DNA from: an uncultured Bacilli bacterium
GTDB taxonomy: Bacteria; Bacillota_I; Bacilli_A; RF39; UBA660
Assembly: GCA_944363745.1 (NCBI GenBank)
Contig: CALVVD010000136.1
Coordinates: 1-21,477, forward strand
Direction of reading: 5' to 3'
DNA length: 21,477 nt
Below, piece by piece: positions 14,822 through 21,477 of this stretch. Within the stretch, counting starts at the first letter, position 1; each line of letters starts with the position of its first letter. The translations under genes and the position numbers were made by a program. The notes beneath the pieces were generated by a model. It did not search any database, was not told where the DNA came from, and saw nothing but the letters and a program-made list of their open reading frames with translations.

Positions 14822-16143
14822 ATGAAAAGAAAAATGAACTTTGTTCTTGCTTTCTTAATTGGTTTTTTGTAGTAATGCCTAATGTTAATGCAAAAACAAC
14901 TGTTAATGATCAGGAATATGACAGCCTTGAAGATGCTATTAATTCTGTAGGAAGTGCGGAAGCTACTTTTAAGCTTACTAGTGATGAAATAGGTAGCCCT
15001 AAAACTATTAATATCCCAGCAGGAGCAAGTTATACAATTGATGGAGGTAACTTTACTGTAAATTATAGTTTTAATTTAGATGCTACAGCAGCAGAAAATA
15101 GTAGTCTAAAAGTAATGAATTTAATTATGGATGGTAATAATTCTTTAGGAATGGCTATTACTTCTCAAAATCAAAGTACTAAGCCTAATGAATTAACTTT
15201 ATCTGTAACTAATTCAACTATTAGAAATTATAAGTCTAAAGGATTATATTTAACTAATATCAAAAATTTACTTATTGATAATGTTAAATTTAATGATTTA
15301 GCGACTACTACCCAAACATGGTGTACAGGAGATTATGCTTTAGATGTTAATTTAATAGGAGTACAGAATGCGGAAATAACTATTAAAAATTCTATATTCG
15401 CAGGTCATTCTGGTGGTAATTCTCCAATTAAAGTAACTCAAAGAGGTGGCTTTGATGACATTAATACTGATATACCATATTATAAAGAAGGACATTCTAA
15501 TACACCTGCTAGTATTAAATCATTAGTAGTAGAAAACTGTGATTTTACTGATGTTACTGGTAATAGCAAAGGGGATGTAATTATTGGTTCAAGTCCTAAT
15601 GATGATGGTACTGCTAGAACTAGTGCAACAGCATATAATTATAAAGTAGTTGCTAAAGAAGGAACAACTACTGAAGTATATACTAGAAGTACAAAAGAAG
15701 CTGAAGAAAATGGTACTAATAAACCAGTTGTCGTTGAAGCAGGAAGCCCATTAATGCAATTAACTAATTATGTTTTAAATTCTGATGATGGAAACATTAA
15801 TTTAGAAGTTAATGGAACACATCAATTAGATTATTATTTTGGTGATAAAGGTGCAATTATTGTTAATGCTCCTGCAGTAACATTTAGAAGTAGTGATGAT
15901 AGTATTGTGTCTGTATCAAGTGATGGAGTTCTTACTGCTAAAAAAGCTGGAACTGCAACAATATATGCAACATATGATAGTGGAGAATATAACTGGCAAG
16001 TTAATGTTGTAAAAGCAACAGAAGATGGAGCAGTAGAAGAAGTTGAAAATCCTAACACTAGCGATGGAGTATTACTATTCTTAGGCTTAACAGTTGTAGG
16101 TTTTGCAGGTATTGCTTTAACTTATAGAAGACTTCATAATTAA
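14822..16143 (+). CDS. Sortase-anchored surface protein 2, signal peptide out of frame at a T6 tract
   Basis: About 440 aa if read through. ATG 14822, six bases after GAGGAGG, gives MKRKMNFVLAFLIGFL and then TAG at 14870-14872. The body continues in the -1 frame as VVMPNVNAKTTVNDQ. Seven instead of six T at 14863-14868 would give a perfect signal peptide with cleavage after NVNA, as in the sister proteins. The T6 with its flanks is T TTT TTG in the zero frame, a canonical -1 slippery heptamer. The ATG at 14809 is in the body frame but lies in the ribosome binding site and gives no signal peptide. The body has beta-helix-like repeats (about 25-260), an Ig-like Big_2-type domain near the C-terminus (VTFRSSDDSIVSVSSDGVLTA) and the signal NPNTSDG with YRRLHN. 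Phase variation, frameshifting and sequencing error are all possible. Confidence 0.8.
14863..14872 (+). other. T6 slippery/phase-variable tract with adjacent stop
   Basis: GGTTTTTTGTAG: zero-frame codons GGT TTT TTG TAG. A -1 slip on T TTT TTG, or one extra T, joins the signal peptide to the body frame. No clear downstream stem-loop or upstream SD-like stimulator beyond the start-site SD was seen. Confidence 0.6.
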
Positions 16144-16148
16144 AATGT

Positions 16149-16185
16149 AAAAGTACTAGTTAAATTTACTATCTAGTGCTTTTTT
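16149..16185 (+). terminator. Terminator of surface protein 2
   Basis: AAAAGTACTAG (16149-16159) pairs with CTAGTGCTTTT (16173-16183), 11 bp with one G-T, then T residues. Confidence 0.82.
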
Positions 16186-16244
16186 GATGTTTACTTTTTT
16201 CTAATTATTTGCTATTCTTATAATAGGAAGGAGGAAAAGAAGGA

Positions 16245-17183
16245 ATGAAAAAATTTAGAAATGGCATACTAACTTTATCATTTGCATTTATTATGGTAAT
16301 GGCTTTAGGTGTCGTTAATGTTAATGCTGCTGATTACGATCTTGCAACTGAAATGGGTAACTTATTAGGTGGTAATCCTTTAACTTTAACAGCAGAAGAT
16401 TCATTATCTTATAATGGTGAAGTATGGTTTGGTGATGATGGACGCTTTACTATCAATAGTGGAGAAGTAACTTTCCAATATACTGGTGGAGTTGTTAATA
16501 TTACTGTTAATGCTCCAGTTGGTAATAGTAATGTAACTTTAAATGAGGGAAAACAATTTATTACTCAAGTTGAAGTAGGAGATATGAAAGCACCAGTTAA
16601 TTTTACTATTAGTGATTCATCAATATTAAATGTTAATGGTACTTTAGTAATTCCATCAGGTGTTGAAAGTGTTATTATTAATAATGGTAACCTTAATATT
16701 AATGCTGGTGGTAGCTTTGAAATTAGAGATAGAGCTGCTAACTATCAAGGAACAGGATTTCTTAATGTCTTTGGTAATATAGTTATTTATGGAAATTCTG
16801 GTGATAATATTGGCAGTCAACAGATTAGATTACATGAAAATGCTAATGTTTATTCAGAAGCAGATATCTTAGATAATCTTGTAATTTCTAAAGCTGATAG
16901 TGATACTGCTACATATGAAATTATTGAAAATACTAATAATACTTATGAGTCTGTAACTGCTAATATAGGTTTAAGAGAATTCCCTTATGCATATACTGTA
17001 AAAGCTAAAGAAATTGAAGAAATTCCTGTAACACCTGGTGAAGATACAACTACCACTGAAGAAGGAACATCTACTGAAAATGTAGAAAATCCAGAAACTA
17101 GTGATGGTGTTTTACTATTCTTAGGTTTAACTATTGTAGGCTTTGCAGGAGTTGCCCTTGCCTATAGAAGACTTCATAATTAA
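16245..17183 (+). CDS. Sortase-anchored surface protein 3
   Basis: 312 aa, secreted. Signal peptide 1-28 (cleavage after VNVNA), then a repetitive beta-rich ectodomain with right-handed-helix-like strands (GRFTINSGEVTFQYTGGVVNITV, VIINNGNLNINAGGSFEIRD, GFLNVFGNIVIYGNSG), a Thr/Glu linker (about 262-280: VTPGEDTTTTEEGTSTENV) and the sorting signal NPETSDGVLLFLGL with YRRLHN end. No catalytic motif seen. AAGGAGG (16228-16234) and a second AAGGA just before the ATG; TATAAT at 16219-16224 may be the -10, although it sits very close to the ribosome binding site. It lacks the leader hairpin of the other two. It ends with its own terminator. Confidence 0.85.
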   Translation: MKKFRNGILTLSFAFIMVMALGVVNVNAADYDLATEMGNLLGGNPLTLTAEDSLSYNGEVWFGDDGRFTINSGEVTFQYTGGVVNITVNAPVGNSNVTLNEGKQFITQVEVGDMKAPVNFTISDSSILNVNGTLVIPSGVESVIINNGNLNINAGGSFEIRDRAANYQGTGFLNVFGNIVIYGNSGDNIGSQQIRLHENANVYSEADILDNLVISKADSDTATYEIIENTNNTYESVTANIGLREFPYAYTVKAKEIEEIPVTPGEDTTTTEEGTSTENVENPETSDGVLLFLGLTIVGFAGVALAYRRLHN

Positions 17184-17191
17184 AAGAATTT

Positions 17192-17220
17192 AAGCATTGT
17201 TTAGGCAATGCTTTTTTCTT
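17192..17220 (+). terminator. Terminator of surface protein 3
   Basis: AAGCATTG-TTTAGG-CAATGCTT, a perfect 8-bp stem followed by a T run. Confidence 0.9.
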
Positions 17221-17284
17221 TTCTAACAAAATTGTAAGGAAATAATTATTAATATTATGTTATTATTTAGTTAGGTGATAGATA

Positions 17285-17452
17285 ATGAGACAAAGACTAA
17301 GAGATATTATATTTTTAATATTAGGAATAACTTTAACAATTATTTTCTATACCATAGTTATACCTTTCCTTGCAATTATAGGTTTAATTAAAGTAATCTC
17401 TGTTATTAGACACTTTAAATCTAGACATAAATATGCTAAAATTAATCCATAA
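17285..17452 (+). CDS. 55-aa membrane protein, unknown function
   Basis: Starts MRQRLRDIIFLILG. A basic start, about 30 hydrophobic residues (8-40) that could form one long or two short membrane spans, and a basic tail (RHFKSRHKYAKINP). AGGTGA lies five bases before the ATG. Its stop TAA overlaps the AAGG of the Nudix gene, so the two are probably translated from one mRNA. No family recognised. Confidence 0.7.
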   Translation: MRQRLRDIIFLILGITLTIIFYTIVIPFLAIIGLIKVISVIRHFKSRHKYAKINP

Positions 17453-17464
17453 GGTCGTGATTAT

Positions 17465-18081
17465 ATGAATATTTAGATTATTATGATGAAAATGGTAATT
17501 ATTTAGGTTATAAGAGTCGTGATGAAGTTCATAAAGAAGGACTTTGGCATAATACTGTTCATTGTTGGTTGTATGAGACGGATGGAAGTGTTTATTTTCA
17601 AATAAGAAGTAGTAGTCATAAGTTTTATACAACTGCCTCAGGTCATGTTTTAAAAGGTGAGACTATTAAAGAAGCATTTAGGCGAGAAATAAATGAGGAA
17701 ATAGGACTTGATATAGATAGTAGTGATGCAACATTCGTTGGTGTTGTGCCATGGCGAATGGATAAAATGAAAAATGGTGTTCTTATTAAAGATAGAGCGA
17801 AAGCGAATGTTTATGTTGATTTATTTGAAGGAGATATTAATAGTTTTAAATTTGATCCTAAAGAGGTGCTAGGTGTTGTTAAAGTAAAAGCAAAAGATGC
17901 TTTAGAGTTATTTAAAAATGGCAAAGGTGAGATTCCTGCTATAATTATTACTACTAAAGATAATAAAAATATTAGAGAAAATAGAATGGTTACTATAGAC
18001 GATTTTCTAGTTCAAGATAATGAAAATGCTTACGATAAATATAAAGATGTGTTAAATAAAATAATAGAAGTTACTAAATAG
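17465..18081 (+). CDS. Nudix hydrolase, start codon one base out of frame
   Basis: About 205 aa when restored. Nudix enzymes hydrolyse nucleoside diphosphates linked to another group. The full Nudix box is present: GHVLKGETIKEAFRREINEEIGL. The preceding YLDYYDENGNYLGYKSRDEVHKEGLWHNTVHCWLYE is the usual N-terminal part of the YfcD/Idi-like group and is open from 17461, but it has no ATG, GTG or early TTG in frame. The only ATG with a ribosome binding site (AAGG 17451-17454, ATG 17465) reads MNI and stops. One added G (ATGGAATAT) would give MEYLDYYDENG. The first in-frame TTG (17569) has no ribosome binding site and would remove conserved sequence. So it is either a recent one-base deletion or a sequence error. 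Confidence 0.82.
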
Positions 18082-18103
18082 ATGGTAATTTCTTTTCTAT
18101 TTT
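18067..18103 (+). terminator. Terminator of the Nudix unit
   Basis: GAAGTTACT (18067-18075) pairs with GGTAATTTC (18084-18092) with two G-T pairs; stop codon in the loop, TTTTCTATTTT behind. Confidence 0.6.
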
Positions 18104-18136
18104 GGTACAATAACTATAAGAATAGGAGAGATTAAG

Positions 18137-20740
18137 TTGAAAGATGCTTATACTAAGAGTAGTGTTGATGTAATAAAAGAATTAAATAGCAGTACTGATG
18201 GTTTAACTGATAAAGAAGCTTCTATTAGATTAGAAAAATATGGTTTAAATGAAATAGAAAGAACAAAACAAAAGACTCTCTTAGAAATGATTGTAGAACA
18301 GCTTAAAGATAAAATGATTTTAATACTTTTACTGGCTTCAATTCTTTCTTTTTTATTAGGAGAATATGCTGAAGGAATAGTTATACTAGTAATAATATTT
18401 ATCAATGCAATAATAAGTATAATACAAGAGAAAAAGGCCCTTGATGCCATAGATGCCTTAAGAAATATGAATGCTCATTATACTACCGTTATAAGAGGTG
18501 GTAAGAAGAAAAATATTTTAACTAAAAATGTTGTCGTAGGTGATATTGTCTATTTAGAAGATGGTAATATTGTCCCAGCTGACATGAGATTAATAGAAGA
18601 AAATGGTCTAAAAGTAGATGAGTCATCTCTAACAGGAGAAAGTGTACCTGTAGAGAAGGATGCTAATGGTATTTTAGATGAAAATACAACGCTAGCTGAT
18701 AGAGTAAATATGGTTTACTCATCAACAATTATTTCTTATGGGACTGCTTTAGGAGTAGTAACGGCAACTTCCAAAGATACAGAAGTAGGTTCTATTGCTA
18801 CAATGTTAGAAGATACTGATAGTATTGATACCCCATTAAAAAGAAAACTTAATAAAGTAGGGAAGATTTTAAGTATTATTGGGGTTTTAGTTGCAGTTTT
18901 AATCTTTGGCATTGGTCTTTTATATGGTAGAGACTTTATTTCTGTTTTAATGGTAGCTATATCTCTTGCTATTTCTGTAATACCAGAAGGACTTCCTGCC
19001 ACTGCAACCATTGTCATGGCTTTAGGTGTTTCTCGTATGGCTAAGAAAAATGCTTTAGTAAAGAAACTTCCTGCTGTTGAAGCATTAGGTAGTGCCACTG
19101 TTATTTGTTCTGATAAGACCGGAACTCTTACTTTAAATAAGATGACTGTAACTAAGTGTGTTTTATACAGCGATATTATTAATAAAAGTAAAGATAATAA
19201 TTATAGTGATGAATTAATAAATTGTGCATGTTTATGTAATAATGCTTATCTTGATAAAGATAAAGTAATAGGAGACCCTACAGAAGGATGTTTATTAAGT
19301 TATGCTAAAGAGCTTGGTTATGATATTAAAAAGATAAAAAGTAATAAAGTTCTATTTCAAGAGCCCTTTGACTCTATTAGAAAGAGAATGAGTGTCGTTA
19401 TTAAAGATAAAAAAGGTTATCTTCTTTATAGTAAAGGAGCTCCTGAAGAATTAATTGATGTTTGTAATTTTGCTATAGTAGATGATAAAAAAAATAAACT
19501 TACTAAAAAAGATAAAGAGTTAGTAAAAGAGTACTGTATCACTTTATCTAGTAAAGGTTTAAGACTATTAGGTTTTGCTAGTAAAAACATCCCATCTCTT
19601 CCTCATGAAGGAGAAAAGATAGAAGAAGATTTAACTTTTATTGGTATTATGGGTATAATTGACCCTCCAAGAGAGGAAGTGAAACATGCTATTAGTACTT
19701 GCAAGGAAGCAGGTATTAAAGTAATTATGATTACAGGAGATCACAAATTAACAGCTACATCTATTGCTAAAGACCTAGGAATTTATAAAAAAGGGGATTT
19801 AGTTATTGATGGAGAAGAACTAAGTAAAATGAGTGATTTGAAACTTCGCAATACTATTAAAAATATTTCTGTCTTTGCAAGAGTAACTCCTAAAGATAAA
19901 CTTAGAATTGTTAATGCCCTAAAGAAAAATAAAGAAATAGTTGCGATGACAGGAGATGGTGTTAATGATGCCCCTGCTCTAAAGACAGCTGACATTGGTG
20001 TTGCTATGGGCATTACTGGTACTGATGTTGCCAAAGATGCCGCCGCTATGATTTTATTAGATGATAACTTTACAACAATAGAAGAGGCCGTTAAAGAAGG
20101 AAGAAGAGTATATCGTAATATTCAAAAAGTTATTCAGTACTTATTAGCAGGTAATATCGCCGAAGTCTTAACTATCTTTGTTACAATGCTATTTAATCTT
20201 TCTAGCCCTTTACTAGCTGTTCATATCTTATTTATTAATCTTGTAACTGATACCTTACCATCTCTTGCTCTTGGAATAGATCCAGCAAGTCCTAATATTA
20301 TGAAACATAAACCCGTAAAACAAGGAAGTTTATTTGAAAAAGGTCTTGCCTTTAGAATAGGTTTTTATGGCATTTATCTTGCCATCATCACACTAGCCGC
20401 TTACTTTATAGGAACAAATGATAGTTTTAATGTTGGTATGACTATGGCCTTTACTGTTTTATGCCTATCGCAAATATTCCATGCTCTAAATCAAAGTTCT
20501 AGTGAAACATCTCTATTTAGTAAAGATTATCCAAGAAACAAAATGTTATATTTTGCCATGTTAGGTTCCATCGCTTTCCTTTTAATAGTTCTATTTATAA
20601 CACCTATAAGAGATTTTTTCTCCCTTAGTGTTCTAACAAGAAGTGAATGGTTAATAGTTATATTATTATCACTTTCACCTATATTAGTAGTAGAAATGTT
20701 TAAAGCGATAAAAAGATATTTATCTAGAAATATACTATGA
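18137..20740 (+). CDS. P-type Ca2+-transporting ATPase (type IIA)
   Basis: 867-aa ATP-driven cation pump of the SERCA/PacL group, exporting Ca2+ across the cell membrane. Cation-ATPase N domain 1-70, actuator motif TGES (166-169), phosphorylated D326 in SDKTGTLT, nucleotide-domain KGAPE, DPPR, and hinge TGDGVNDAPALK from 605. Membrane calcium ligands match SERCA: E284 in PEGLPA (helix 4), N673 and E676 in GNIAEV (helix 5), and N701 and D705 in NLVTDTLPS (helix 6), so both calcium sites appear present. The start is TTG 18137, seven bases after AGGAGA, and the protein begins at the usual family position; no ATG fits. It ends with TGA, then a terminator. Mn2+ or another cation as substrate cannot be excluded. 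Confidence 0.95.
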   Translation: MKDAYTKSSVDVIKELNSSTDGLTDKEASIRLEKYGLNEIERTKQKTLLEMIVEQLKDKMILILLLASILSFLLGEYAEGIVILVIIFINAIISIIQEKKALDAIDALRNMNAHYTTVIRGGKKKNILTKNVVVGDIVYLEDGNIVPADMRLIEENGLKVDESSLTGESVPVEKDANGILDENTTLADRVNMVYSSTIISYGTALGVVTATSKDTEVGSIATMLEDTDSIDTPLKRKLNKVGKILSIIGVLVAVLIFGIGLLYGRDFISVLMVAISLAISVIPEGLPATATIVMALGVSRMAKKNALVKKLPAVEALGSATVICSDKTGTLTLNKMTVTKCVLYSDIINKSKDNNYSDELINCACLCNNAYLDKDKVIGDPTEGCLLSYAKELGYDIKKIKSNKVLFQEPFDSIRKRMSVVIKDKKGYLLYSKGAPEELIDVCNFAIVDDKKNKLTKKDKELVKEYCITLSSKGLRLLGFASKNIPSLPHEGEKIEEDLTFIGIMGIIDPPREEVKHAISTCKEAGIKVIMITGDHKLTATSIAKDLGIYKKGDLVIDGEELSKMSDLKLRNTIKNISVFARVTPKDKLRIVNALKKNKEIVAMTGDGVNDAPALKTADIGVAMGITGTDVAKDAAAMILLDDNFTTIEEAVKEGRRVYRNIQKVIQYLLAGNIAEVLTIFVTMLFNLSSPLLAVHILFINLVTDTLPSLALGIDPASPNIMKHKPVKQGSLFEKGLAFRIGFYGIYLAIITLAAYFIGTNDSFNVGMTMAFTVLCLSQIFHALNQSSSETSLFSKDYPRNKMLYFAMLGSIAFLLIVLFITPIRDFFSLSVLTRSEWLIVILLSLSPILVVEMFKAIKRYLSRNIL

Positions 20741-20782
20741 AATATATAAAATATTATAGAAAAAGAAATACAGTAAATTAAT

Positions 20783-20822
20783 GTAAAAGTACACACGAGT
20801 TAATATTAGTGTGTGCTTTTAC
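20783..20822 (+). terminator. Terminator of the Ca2+-ATPase gene
   Basis: GTAAAAGTACACAC (20783-20796) pairs with GTGTGTGCTTTTAC (20809-20822), 14 bp with one G-T, followed by a short T run; it may work in both directions. Confidence 0.72.
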
Positions 20823-20861
20823 TTTAAAATATTTTAGTCTATAAGAAATATAGGTTCTTTA

Positions 20862-20903
20862 CGCATTTATGCACAACATTTTTATTTTTTGTGCATAAAT
20901 GCG
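20862..20903. repeat. Perfect 14-bp inverted repeat, probable AbiEi operator
   Basis: CGCATTTATGCACA (20862-20875) and TGTGCATAAATGCG (20890-20903) around a 14-base T-rich loop. It lies 24 bp before a TATAAT (20928-20933) and 58 bp before the AbiEi-like gene. AbiEi antitoxins are known to bind inverted repeats in their own promoters. An RNA hairpin is the alternative, but there is no T run after the right arm. Confidence 0.6.
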
Positions 20904-20961
20904 AAAAATACCTTTACCTTAATAAAATATAATGCTACAATAATGACGTAGGTGAGATATT

Positions 20962-21477
20962 ATGGGAAAAAAAGAAGAAATTTTAAATGTTGTAACTAGA
21001 AATGGTGGTTATATCACAACGAAAGAGTTGACTAAATATAATATAAGCAGTCGTTTTTTAACGTCTTTAGTTAAAGAAAAAAAACTAAGTAGAGTATCAA
21101 GAGGTTACTATATTTTACCAAATGTTTTTTCTGATGATTTCTATATTATTCTTTCAAAATGTAAGAAAGCTGTTTTTTCGGATGCTACCGCTCTTTATCT
21201 TCATAATCTTTCTGATAGAATACCTTTAGTATATGATATTACTTTGCCTTATGGATATGGCAATTGTTATAAAGATATGTCTAATGTGTCTCTTCATTAT
21301 GTAAAAAAGGAGCTTATTGATTTAGGTATGATAGAAATAGAGTCTCCTTTTGGAATGAAAATTAAAACTTATGATATAGAAAGAACTATTTGTGATATTA
21401 TTAAAAATAAAAATAAAATGGATATTGAAGTTTTTACCAAAGCTTTAAAAGAATATTCAAGATTAAAAAATAAAGAT
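20962..21477 (+). CDS. AbiEi-like type IV antitoxin/regulator, C-terminus cut by window edge
   Basis: 172 codons visible, open to the edge. The N-terminal winged helix (about 1-55: KEEILNVVTRNGGYITTKELTKYNISSRFLTSLVKEKKLSRVSRGYYILP) is the standard AbiEi antitoxin start, followed by the FSDATALYLHNLSDRIPLVYDITLP and FGMKIKTYDIERTICDIIKNKNKMD segments of the AbiEi family. In type IV toxin-antitoxin systems this protein represses its operon and counters the AbiEii nucleotidyltransferase toxin, expected just downstream, outside the window. AGGTGA lies six bases before the ATG; TATAAT at 20928-20933 is the likely -10. Confidence 0.85.
   Translation, partial: MGKKEEILNVVTRNGGYITTKELTKYNISSRFLTSLVKEKKLSRVSRGYYILPNVFSDDFYIILSKCKKAVFSDATALYLHNLSDRIPLVYDITLPYGYGNCYKDMSNVSLHYVKKELIDLGMIEIESPFGMKIKTYDIERTICDIIKNKNKMDIEVFTKALKEYSRLKNKD

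Noticed and set aside
14809..14868. ATG 14809 as the true start of surface protein 2
   Set aside because: Its codons are the ribosome binding site of ATG 14822, it has no Shine-Dalgarno of its own, and it gives a charged, Cys-containing N-terminus instead of a signal peptide.
18736..19098. Minus-strand ORFs inside the Ca2+-ATPase gene (also 18148-18450, 19783-20034, 20527-20796)
   Set aside because: All opposite conserved ATPase motifs; no ribosome binding sites or recognisable products.
20862..20903. Inverted repeat as an intrinsic terminator
   Set aside because: The T run is in the loop and the right arm is followed by AAAAATA; a terminator with its own stem already lies at 20783-20822.

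Overview
The window is very AT-rich bacterial DNA written in the standard code: tryptophan is TGG, and TGA ends at least two genes (2085-2087 and the Ca2+-ATPase at 20740). Gram-positive surface machinery (class B sortase, sorting signals), AGGAGG-type ribosome binding sites, and an [FeFe] hydrogenase next to rubrerythrin point to an anaerobic, low-GC Firmicute. An uncultured gut Bacilli/RF39- or Erysipelotrichia-like lineage is a guess; standard-code use argues against a code-4 Mollicute.

Layout. 1-1583: an IS1634-type transposase on the minus strand, cut by the window edge, with a terminator that shields it from outside transcription. 1626-3998: a perfect promoter and a perfect 19-bp Fur/PerR-type operator drive a PerR-like repressor, a compact [FeFe] hydrogenase and rubrerythrin, ending in a terminator. 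4042-5998: a 31-codon leader ORF, a terminator that overlaps its end, and a large membrane-anchored surface protein with two DUF6273-like units. This looks like an attenuator. 6017-6721 (minus): a methyltransferase-like protein. 6849-8816: a tight operon of a metallo-beta-lactamase-fold hydrolase, two membrane proteins of unknown function, and YqeY. 8866-10576: a degenerate glycerophosphodiesterase-fold protein and an unusual fusion of a nucleotidyltransferase-like domain with RNase HII. 10613-12637: topA.

12692-17183 is a cell-surface island. A class B sortase is followed by three separately terminated secreted proteins. Their ectodomains differ (beta-helix-like; beta-helix plus Ig-like; repetitive beta) but they share a nearly identical C-terminal anchor, NPxTSDG-hydrophobic-YRRLHN. 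The second has its signal peptide interrupted at a T6 tract that is also a canonical -1 slippery heptamer (T TTT TTG followed directly by TAG), so its export may be phase-variable, recoded, or the victim of an assembly error.

17285-20740: a 55-aa membrane protein, a Nudix hydrolase whose start codon is one base out of frame, and a P-type Ca2+-ATPase. The window ends with a 14-bp inverted repeat and the start of an AbiEi-like antitoxin gene; its toxin partner would lie outside.

Most promising for follow-up: the slippery/phase-variable surface protein, the leader-peptide attenuator before the DUF6273 protein, the nucleotidyltransferase-RNase HII fusion, and the PerR-hydrogenase-rubrerythrin operon. 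All family names come from motif recognition by eye; no database search was run.
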